A stretch of 64,000 nucleotides of DNA from Rugalucina vietnamica (Eukaryota > Mollusca > Bivalvia > Lucinida > Lucinidae): positions 18,488,226-18,552,225 of the forward strand of contig OZ024876.1 in NCBI GenBank assembly GCA_964017185.1. Reading direction: 5' to 3'. The translations under genes and the position numbers were made by a program. Below are positions 25,434 to 37,400 of the stretch, piece by piece; the stretch's first letter is position 1; the number at the start of each line of letters is the position of its first letter. The notes beneath the pieces were generated by a model, which did no database searches, was not told the origin of the DNA, and saw only the letters and a list, made by a program, of their open reading frames with translations.

Positions 25434-28400
25434 CTGAAGTCAGATCATTATAATTGAGCTGCCTCACGAGAAAACAGGTCTTTGGGGTTTCCGACCAAGT
25501 AAAAAAAACAACCGGCCTGTGCAGCCAAAGAAGATGGCTAGAAGTTTGAACTCGGATGTACGAGGAAGAGGGACTGTACTATCTCTGTAGCGAATACAAA
25601 GACACTGATCTACTGTTCAGTTACTGCACAGCTGCTCTGTGCCACTGTTTTTGCCTGTGCATATTGTTGGTTTTCTTATGCAGTGGCTCTTAAAATATAT
25701 AGAGGATACATGTTCATGGAAATGGCTAAATATGTAAGTATCAACTTTTATGTTCTTTATTTCTAAATGACAATATTCTAGTCATGTCACTGATTACACA
25801 ATTGAGCAGCAATGCCAATTTTATATATCTACTCATAGCAACCATAAAACTAACACGTCAAAATATTAACTACTAAATATCCAGAAAAAAGGAAACAACA
25901 TAAGGTGAATTGAAAAATTTAATAGTTGATGGATATTGTATAATGTAATGAAAGGCTTAAAACAATATTCACTACTAGAGGACCAATGGTCCTGTAAACG
26001 CTCACCTAAGATCTGGGATAAACACCAATAAACTTGTTTGACTATTATCTTTATGTATAAATTGGTCTCCCCTTCCTAAAGATCCTCCATATTAAGTTTG
26101 GCTTTGATTTGCAAAGCACCTTTAAGAGAAGATGTTTGAATATCACAATTATAAACATGTTTTAGCCCGTGACAGGGGTAAACAACCCCCTGGGGCCTAT
26201 TTTTTTCATAAACATAAATATTCTGTCCATTTACTCATTTCCAGCAAGTTTTCCGCAATTACACAACCTATTTCTAATTTTTCCCTTTCAAATGCATAGG
26301 TGACTTAAGTTTACCTTGCCATAAAATAGGTCAAGGTCATCCCTGGGTCATGATTTATGTAAACTTTGTAGAGTTCCTCTCCCTGATGCTTCATGCCAAG
26401 TTAAATAATCATAAGCCTTCTGGTGATGGAGAAGAAGACTTTTAAAGGCTTCTGCTATTTATAGCCATGGTGGCCATCTTGGTCAGGTGGCCTAGACCAT
26501 TTACATATACACTCGTTCCCTCTACCTAAGGATGCTCCACATGAAGTTTGGCTTTGATTGGCCAAGTGGTTTCAGAGCAGAAGATCTTTAAATATTATGG
26601 AAATATGCATGTATATTGCCCCGGGGTGGGTGCACACCAGCCCCTGGTCTCCCAAATGTTTTCAGACTCATACATCTTCAGTCCATTTGTCCATTTCAAG
26701 TTTTCCTTTCCAAATGACATTTTGACAATTTTCCCCATTCAAATGCATAGTGACCTATGTTTGCCTTGTCATAAAATAGATCAAGGTCATCCCAGGGTCA
26801 TGATTTATATAAACTTTGTAGAACTCCTCTCCTTGATGCTTCATGCCAAAATTCAAAATCACAGGCCTTCTGGATCTGGAGAAGATTTTTAAAGGTTTTT
26901 GCTATTTATAGCCATGGGGACCGTCTAAGCCATGGTACCTGGACCATTTATATAATCTTTCGTTCCCCCTATCTAAGGATGCTCCACGTGAAGTTTGGCT
27001 TTAGTTGGCTAAGCGGTTTCAGAGTAGAAGATCTATGAAACTGTGGTCAACGGACGACAGAGCATGGCCATCCTATAAGCTCACCTTGTGAGCCTTCGGC
27101 TCAGGTGAGCTTAAACCCCTGCTGGCTTGATCAATTACAGTGTCTGGATTCCTTACTTTTTAGAGTATATCTAAATGTTTTTTCTCTTATGTGAACCTAC
27201 ACATGAGAAAACCAACAATTTGGGTTTCCAACCCAGTCAGACACAAACCGGCCTGTACAATCGACACAAACGGACATATACAATCACAGAAGCAGGCTAG
27301 AACTTGAAATTTTGGATACAAGTAGAAGAGGAAATTTACAATCCTTGTATCTAAACAAAGGTGCTGACAAGCTGTGCAGTTACTGCACAGCTGACCTGCG
27401 CCTTTGTTTTCACATATGCAGATTGTTGATTTTCTGATTTGTTGGATCATATCATACTTTCTCATACATTGCACAATGCCATTTAGGGCTAAACTCACCA
27501 GCCAATTCCTTGATACAGTGATTGAACTAGTATCCGGCCAAACATCTTCATTATGATGAAATTTCCCCCATTATTACCCTCATTATGCATCTACAGATTC
27601 TCAACTGGGACTTACCTTATTTTTGTGCCAAAACATAGGTTTTTGGTACTCATTAGATATAGAACCTCCTCAATGAGGCGTTTTTAACTGGTACCAACAA
27701 TCTATCTTTTAAGCAAAATATGTAAAATCAAAAAAAAAAAAAAAAAAAAAAAATAAATAAATAAAATAAAATAAACTGAGAATTTTTTAAACAAACAAAC
27801 AATGCTTTTATATATGTTGTGACATGACTAACCTCATCTGTGTAATTTACATCCACACCAAGTTTCAACAGCAATTTCACAATGTCATGGTAACCATAAC
27901 AACTAGCAAACAGCAGGCCATTTTCACCATGGTAACCAACTGCATCCAGATCAGCCTTCAAGCTGACCAGGTATTCTACTGTTGCAAGCTGTCCATTTGC
28001 ACATGCCCATAGCAAAGGTGTGAGACCATAGTCATCCACAGAGTTGATATTGCCATCTGTAAATAACAAGCTAATAACACATTACGGAAACAAGCCTATG
28101 CAATACACATATATTTTTAATTGTAAAAAATGAAAAATTTTATAATATAAATAATATTTTGCTCAAAACATTGGTTGTGGGTACAAGTTAGAACCACCTC
28201 GCCAATGGGGTTCTAATAAGTACCCACAATCTATGTTTTGGACCAAAAATAAGTAAAATAGTATACTCCTGCATAACTCAGTTTTACTATATACCAGAGG
28301 ACCAATGGTCCTGTAATCGCTCACCTGAGATCTGAGATATATACCCAATACACTTGTTTGACTATAAAGGTCATATACATATGTACATGTATATAGCGTA

Positions 28401-31400
28401 TATAGCCCCAAGACAGGATCAGAATAACCCCTGGGGTAAATTTAGTTTTCAAATTCATAAACATTCTGTCCATTTGCCCATTTCCTGAAAGTTTTTCCCT
28501 CCAGTCTTTAGAGAAAAAATCTCAGAATATTATGGTTATATACATGTATACTCACTGCATGAAAAAACGCATTTAAGCAAGTTTACGTTTCCGTAAAATT
28601 CCATACAACTCGGAGTTATCGATTTAATTCACATTTTAAGTGACACAAAACTTGACGTTGTTTAAATATTTTGTTATGCTTTCTATTCCACGTTTACCTG
28701 CAAATAAGCATGCATTAGAAATAATTTAACGTCTAAGATTTGATTAAGATTAAAGACAAAGAAAATGTGAAATTTTTGGGACACTTAAACTTAAAGTATA
28801 TTCCTGATATATAAGAATAATGCACAATTATATGTCCAACAATTCGTTTGTAAAATAAAATTCAAGGCCGTCGTCGGCGGTCCGGCCGGTCCGGCCATGG
28901 CCGGACCACTTTTTTTGGCCGAAAATGGTTTCGGCCGGACCACAATTTTCGATTATTCGGCCGAAAACGTGTTTGCCTTTTCAATTTTTTTGAAGTGCGG
29001 TGGACCAATTAAATGATATTAAGCGTGCTCAGTGAATCAGCCCGAGGGTGTGAAAGATGGTCGTTATAAAAACAATCACGAAAATGACACCTGTATTAAA
29101 GACTGGTATTGTCGTATTATTGGATTTTGACGGATTATCGTTTGAAGAGAAGGTGCATTAAAGTGTTCTTTAATTCATTGTGAATAAAACCGATTCTCTG
29201 TGATCTTAAAACATTTTTTTTTAAAAAGTGTTAAGCTGTATTCCACAGTTGAAATTTATACTTATTGAACATAATTTCACAATAACACAATCACTGTTTA
29301 TACTTACATTAAATCAACAATGCCGAAAAATCGTTTACGTATAAAATTTTTGCAAATATCATTTTTCTTCATATTCCAAAATTTGTTAAAACGTGCATGT
29401 TATTATTATATCATGGAACATATTCCGCCGGTTCCGAATCAACCGACGTCTTTCTAATTCCCTCAGCGTTCCTTCGGCAAGGCGAATCATGTGAGTATTT
29501 CAGGCCTCATAGTTTTCGACCAGTACGTGGCTTCATAATGTTTCAAAAATTGTCTCAAAGTGCATTAAAATCGTTTCTACGGACGTCCAGCAATATAAAA
29601 TTTTCTCGGGGGAGATCCCCCGAACCCTCCTTACGAGAGGGGGAAATACCCCCTTTCGTGCTCTCCCCCTACTCGTGCCTTTGGCACTCGTGAACATCTT
29701 TGACCTTTCATGGCCGGACCACTTTTCAAAAGCCGACGACGGCCCTGAAATTCAAATTCAAAATATAAATAAAATGTGAAGCTGTTATACCTCTTAAACT
29801 GCAAGTAAATGGCTTGAAAATTTCACGTATGAAGTAAAAAATTAAATGTTATAAAACTTGGAGTTTTTTAATTTTGATCTTCGTGAATTTCATCAAACTT
29901 AGACCCAAATAAGAGAAAGCTTATTATCTTCTACCAACTGTTGATATGGCGGAATGTGCTAGTGCGTTGTTAGGGTATACTGTTTAATGTGTTGTATATC
30001 ACCGTCCAATCACCTACATGTCTTGTTTCTTTCAGTCGAAAGGTATGGTATGAGTCCTTGCTTAGGCCGGTGCAGAAACGGACATGGAACCTGGGTCTGG
30101 GAAGACCGGAGGTGCAGGGTGCCTGGTGGGTTAGGGTAGCGCGTAAAAGGGAAATCCGCAAAAGCGGTGTGTTCGAATCTCACTGTGAATGCCATTCTTT
30201 TTTTTTTTTTCTTTTTTTTTTACTCTTTCATTTTCTCCTTTTTCTTCTTTTGTTTTAACGCTTTATTTTTTCTGTCTGTATTGCATAAAACATTATTCGC
30301 CAATTACGATTCTTCATGTATTATTGTCAAATTTAGGTCAAGTTTATGTCAAGTTTTTTACGAATTTAAGTTGATAAAATTCCACGTTTACAAGGCATAT
30401 ACCGGTACTTTGAGTTTACCTTCCGATTTTACGTTTTGTTTGAGTATAATTTTCACAAAAACACAGTAAACTGTATCATTTTAAGTTGCGTTAAACTTAA
30501 AGTAAACGAGAAGTATATATGAAATATGATTCCAACATAAACTCACAAAAATTCAACTAAATTTGAAATTAAATTATGTTTTCGGCAGATATTATGGCAA
30601 ATTAAACGTGTTATTTCATGCAGTGACTTCCCAAGGGTGGGGGCAGACTGGGTCCAAATTCTTTTCTGAATCTTCAATCTCCGGTTCATTTGCCCATTTC
30701 CTGCAAGTTTTGCCCTTCAATTTACAATGTACATTTTAACAATTTTCCTCATTCTAATGCATATGTGACCTATGCTGATCTTGCTGTTAAATAGGTCAAG
30801 GTCATAAATCTTCAGTCCATTTGCCCATTTCCTGCAAGTTTTACCCATCACATGACATTTTAACAATTTTCCTCATTCTAATGCATATTTGACCTATGTT
30901 GACCTTGCTGTTAAATAGGTCAAGGTCATCCAAGGGTCATGATTTACATAAAATTTATAGAGCTCCATTCCCTGATGATTCATGCCAAGTTCCAAAATCA
31001 TAGGCCTTCTGATTCTGAAGAAGATTTTTAAAACTTTTTACTATTTATAGCCATGGAGGCCATATTGGTCATGTGATCTTGACCATTTATACAAATTTTC
31101 ATTGCCCCTGCCTAACAATGCACCACATTAATTTTGGCTTTGATTGGCCAAGCCGTTTTAGAGAAGATGTTTGAATATTATGGTCATTTACATGTATATA
31201 ACCACGGGGCAGGGGCAGAAAACACACTGGCGACAAAATTTGTTCATAAACTTAAATCTTCTGCCAGCTGCATACTCCCTGCAAGTTTCCCCCCATTTAA
31301 TTACATTTTACTAATTTTCCCCATTCAAATGCACGTTATCCTGATGTATAGTTTGGTACAGGTCAATAGCAGTGGGTCTATATGTAGTTCAAGGTCATCT

Positions 31401-34400
31401 TATCTATCATCTATCTAATAATTCACAGGGTGTCTGACCAGTTTAAATCCACCTTAATGTGTTTTTGTTTCTGCATACAGAAGACAATTTTTCAAATGAT
31501 TCAGTGTAAATATGAGTCCACAGCATAAGTAACAGCTGATCAGTACCTTTGTTTTCGCTACACATACAGTAAAATACCTAATTTGTTCTTCTAAAATTCC
31601 GAATTTCTAGCTTCTAGCCTTCTCCTGTGACTGAAAGGCCGGGTTGTGTAAGATATGGTCTGAAAACTTTATAGACGTTTTCTAACTCAACTTATAGGAA
31701 ACAAAATTACCTTCTTGCACCTCTTGTTTCAGTGAAATTAGCTCCCCTTGTGCTGCCATCTGGTGGATTGTAAGACCTGCAAAATATGATTAGATAATAA
31801 AGATATGGTCAGATTATGGCTTAATGTCTCTGTCCACAATTTTTAGTCATGTCAGAAGGAGCTACTAATTCATGGGTATTAACCACAATTATGGGCAGCT
31901 TAAACTTTCTTGCTCGAGCACACAACATTAGTAGGTTTGGAGACCAGGACTTATTGCTCTAGTCATGAACTATACTACTAGGCCACTGATTTCCCAAAAT
32001 AAATAATACACTAATACCACTAGTCATAAACTGGCTACTTTTGATCCACAACAGAAACTGTTGTTACACTGCAATTCTTGCATAGATATTTATGAGTATC
32101 ATTGTTTGATGCCAAAGTGAAATGGGCAGGAAACTGCCAGCCTTCAAACAACAAACCCATGTTCAAAAATTAATCATAAAACTAGTGCACAGTTTAAAGA
32201 TGGATTTTACTTACCAGTCTCAGGAAAGTCCTGTAAAGGCTCACCTGAGATTTACAATATGCTGAGATCCATGCCCTTATGCATAACACTGAGTCAACCT
32301 TGGGCAGAGAACATACATATAACCTTCTATTCATTTGCCCATTTCTGCAAAGTTTCCCCATAAAATGGCATTTCATCATCTCCCCATTCAAATGCATAAG
32401 TGACCTAAGTTGATCTTGCTATAAAATAGGTCAAAGTAATCCCAATGTAATGATTTATATATACTTTGTAGAGCTCCATTCATTGATGCTTCATGCCAAG
32501 TTTCAAAGAGCTTCTGGCTTTGGAGTAAAGGATTTTGTTATTACAGCCCTGGCGGCAATCTTGGTCATGTAACCTGGATTATTTGATATATAAACATTCG
32601 TTCCCCCTTTGCAGGAAGGCTACATATGAAATTTGGTTTTGATTGGCCAAGCGTTTTCAGAGGAGATGTTTAAAGTACATGACCATATACACGAAACTTG
32701 CTCCAGGCCAAATTATTTTCACAAACAAAATATTTTTTATTCTGTCAATTTTTCTATTCCCAGCAAGATAATGCCATTTTACCAATTTTCCCAATTCAAA
32801 TGCATAGGAGACCTAAGTTGACCTTGCTGTAAAACTAGAAAAAGTGCCTTGAGAGGCACGTATACCCCCGGCTGGTAGCTCCCCACCCCCACCCCTAAGC
32901 CCACCGCCCCTGACCCAGACATGTTCACTGACACATTGAATCTCAATTCCCGAATTAAAAAGAGCACCCTCAACAAGTAAATGTTAAAAATTCTAATTTG
33001 CAAAAAACACCATCTAAAACCATTGCAGGGGGTAGGGGGTGGGGAGGAGTGTAGTAGAATGACACACTATTATAGAGCAGTATACAGAGCTGACTTGTAT
33101 ACTCAATCTAGGACTTGATCGCGGACACTGAGGGTCAGGTCCTCGGTCCTAGATGGAAAATAGAATGTCATTCTTTAATAATATTAATAAAAAAATCTAA
33201 GATGTCCTAGATCTTGACCTCTAGCCCCACCCTGGGCATGGAACCTAGAGTGTAATGTCATTAGAAACAAGGCAAACCTTATAGAGTACCTATGGTGCAA
33301 GTATGAATGATTTCTAAACATGGTGGTTAAAAATAAAGTACAGAAAATATAAGTTTTAAAGAAGTTCTAGATTTTGACCTCTAGCCCCAACCCCCGCACA
33401 TGGACCCTAGAGTCTGAACCTTACATGGTACCTATGATCTAAGTATGAATGCTTTCTGACAAGACTTATTTGATGTCAATAAAATAGACTTACAGAAAAT
33501 TTATCACGGTATCTATCATATTATAAATGTGTCCTAGATTTTGACCTTTAGCCCCACCCCTGGGGATGGTACCATTGAATATGAAAGGAAAACATATAGG
33601 GTATCTATGAACTAAATAAGAATACATTCCTATGATTGTTTATAACATTATTGTAAACAGCACATTTTAAAGGTGACCTAGATTTTGACCTCCAGCCCCA
33701 ACTCCCCCCCCCCCGGGCATGGACCCTGTGGTCCAACCTCATGGAAACAAAGCAAACCCTATAGTGTACCTATGATCCAAATATGAATGGTTTCTGATCA
33801 TTGGTTCATGAGATATACACCTCTAGAGAAACTTTAACAAAAACTTTGACATAAATTCTACGAACGTTCCAGAATTACGAACGAAGAAACAAACAAACGA
33901 ACAAACGGAAAAGCGAAAACTATATACCCATCGGCATAAATGCCGGGGGTATAATAAGTCAAGGTCTTCCCAAGGTCATGATTTAGAGATGTTTCAAAAG
34001 TGTGAACAACGACACAGACAATGTCAATGCCATAGAATGCCCATCCTGTGAGTTCTCCATGAGCCTTCACCTCATGTGAGCTACAGACATTGTAAAACTT
34101 TGCTTGTGGGCCATTCAAAGTTTATGAGATATTACCTTTTTACAATAATTGAAAATAATATTTGTTACTTATTCATTAAAACCGGTTTTTTACTTGGCAA
34201 GGCTATTCCACCTCATAAATAATTTTACAAAACATCAGGATACCATTTCCATGTAATATATAGACCTTATACCCCATTGGGGCATGCAGGGGTATACCTA
34301 TTTTTCATTTTTTGATCCAAAACATAAATTGTGGGTATTCGTAGAACTGTCTCACCAAGGCATCAATCAATGTTTTGTGCAAAAATATTAAACATATCAA

Positions 34401-37400
34401 TTTTTTTTCCTTGAAATTTTATTTTTTTGCTTCTGAAAAAAATCTCTGTTTATTGTGTGGCCAAATTTTTGCAAATGGATTGGCAAAATTTTGATAAATG
34501 AGCCGCCACATGGGAAAATCAACAATTTGCTTAGGCGAAAACAAAGACGCGGATCAGCGCCTTTGTTTTCGCTACACCAATAGTACAATTCCTCTACATT
34601 CTAAATCCAAAATTTCCGGCCTCTAGCCATCTTCTGTGACTGTACAGGCCGGTTTGTGTCAGACCTGTTCGAAAACCACAATTGTTGGGTTTTCTCATGC
34701 ACAGGCTCAAATTATCTCGGAATTATCATCATAATTATTCTGCATGAAGTCCTTTACTTACTATGGAAGACTGGTGTTGTTGTTTGGACATTTCCTCTCT
34801 GTAGATTGGTCATCACTGTTGATGGCTGCAACATAAAGTAACCAAGGTTTTGTTTAAACACTAACATAATTTTTTATACATTTTTATACCCCGCCACTTA
34901 AAAAAAGTGCGGGGTATTATGTTATACCCTCCGAAAAAATTTGCGTTCGAGTGTCCGTCCGTCCGTCTGTCCGTCCGTCTGTCTGTCCGTCAGCGTTTCG
35001 TTTCCGGGCTCTATCTTGAACATTCATTGACCGATTTTCTTCAAACTTTGTATAGGAGTTCATATCAGGAAGGAGTGATTTGGGATTGAAGATGGGTAAA
35101 TTTCGTCAAATAACTACAGTTATGGCCCTTGATTTACGTTAAAATTTCGTTTCCGGGCTCTATCTTGAGCATTTATTGACCGATTTTCTTCAAACTTTGT
35201 ATAGGAGTTCATACCAAGAAGGAGTGGTCTGAGATTGAAGATGGGTAAATTTCGTCATATAAGTACAGTTATGGCCCTTGATTTACTTTAAAATTTTGTT
35301 TCCGGGCTCTATCTTGAGCATTTATTGATCGATTTTCTTCAAACTTTGTATAGGAATTCATACCAAGAAGGAGTGGTCTGGGATTGAAGACGGGTAAATT
35401 TCGTCAAATAAGTACAGAGTTATGGCCCTTGATTTATGTTAAAATTTCGTTTCCGGGCTCTATCTTGAGCATTTATTGACCGATTTTCTTCAAACTTTGT
35501 ATAGGAGTTCATACCAAGAAGGAGTGGTCTGGAATTGAAGATGGGTAAATTTCGTCATATAAGTACAGAGTTATGGCCCTTGATTTACTTTAAAATTTTG
35601 TTTCCGGGCTCTATCTTGAGCATTTATTGATCGATTTTCTTCAAACTTTGTATAGGAGTTCATACCAAGAAGGAGTGGTCTGGGATTGAAGATGGGTAAA
35701 TTTCGTCAAATAAGTACAGAGTTATGGCCCTTGATTTACGTTAAAATTTTGTTTCCGGGCTATATCTTGAGCATTTATTGACCGATTTTCTTCAAACTTT
35801 GTATAGGAGTTCATATCAGGAAGGAGTGATTTTGGATTCAAGATGGGTAAATTTCGTCAAATAAGTACAGAGTTATGGCCCTTGATTTACGTTAAAATTT
35901 TGTTTCCGGGCTATATCTTGAGCATTTATTGACCGATTTTCTTCAAACTTTGTATAGGAGTTCGTATCAGGTAGGAGTGGTTTGGTATTGAAAATGAATA
36001 AATTTTGTTAAATAAGTACAGAGTTATGGCCCATGATTTACATTAAAATTTCGTTTCCTGCCTCTGTTTTGTGCATTTATCTACCAATTTTCTTCAAACT
36101 TTGTATAAAAGTTCAAATCAGGAAGTAATGGTTTGGGATTGAAGATGGGTAAATTTTATCAATGTATACATTTATGACAAAATTTGGTTCTGCTCTTTAT
36201 CTTGAGAATTTATTGACAAACATTTTTGCTAAATTAAATTTGCGTGGCGGGGTATCATGCATGCCTGCAGCGCTTTTATTTATAAAATGCCTGATCGCTC
36301 CTTAGGTGGAAAAGAGCTACTGTCTATTCCATCTTCCAGAAACTGCATTTTTCATGATATCACTTTTCTGACAGACCTCAAGAAAAATATTACCAAGTCA
36401 CCATTTTGCATTTCAAAAGTCTTAAAAGTGCCTTAAAAATTTGAAAATCAGTTAACGAATAAAGATTTTATGCCAGAAAATAATTTTGAATAGGGCATTT
36501 CCATTGTAATAATGTCAGCAAGGGAAGTAACAATTTTCCTGGAAAAAATCTAAATTGGTTATTTTTCATTTAAAATGCACCAAACCAAAACAAAATTGTA
36601 TTGTATGCATAGCTGAGCACAAAACTCTTAAAGTTATTCCACAGGTTTGCTTGATTTTCAATTTTAAGGTGTTTGGATTACCTCCCTTGCATATGCAAAA
36701 TGCCTATTCAAAATAATTTTTGGGCACAATTATTTTATTAGTGAACATATTTTCAAGACTTTTTGCTGCATTTTTTACAACTTCTGTGTTGCAAAAAGAT
36801 ATTATGGTCAAATTTTTCTTGTGGTGTTTTAGAAAAGTGAGATTTGGAAAAATGCAGTTTCTGAAAGATGGTGTACAGACAATAGTCATCTTTCTCTTCA
36901 TGTGTGTAGATCCAGTAATAAACTACATAACAGTCAAGCTTTGTTTTGAGCAGAAATAAGGAAATATCAAAAATATTCAAATGAAATTCTCTATAGCTTA
37001 AGCGAAATCTATGGATTGCATTGCATGGGCATGTTCATCACACATACTTGTACTTGTAAGGTATACACCTTATACTCCATATTTATATAGTAAAATTGGG
37101 GTTTACAGGGGTATACCTATTTTTCTTATTTTTGATCCAAAACATAAATTATGGGTACTCGTTAGAACTGCCTCACAATCAATGTTTTGAACGAAAAAAA
37201 AATATCATAATTTTTCAAATGAAATTTTCAATTTTTACACCTGGAAAAAAAATCTCTGTAAATTGCATGGGCCAATTTTCGTAATGTTTCATAATGAGTA
37301 ATTATCCTTACCCTGACTGGTGTGTCATGACTTTTGATCTTGGATGGTGATAATGACCTGTCAGAACCACCTGAAACCATGACAACAAGTTGGATCAAGA

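Noticed and set aside
29397-29693. 98-codon frame resembling SFRPVRGF...REGEIPPFVL
   Set aside because: It lies inside the GGCCGTCGTCGGC transposon remnant and matches only the typical translated noise of such remnants.
30124-30200. A functional tRNA gene
   Set aside because: A- and B-box-like words are present but acceptor and anticodon stems do not pair well; kept only as a tRNA-like sequence.
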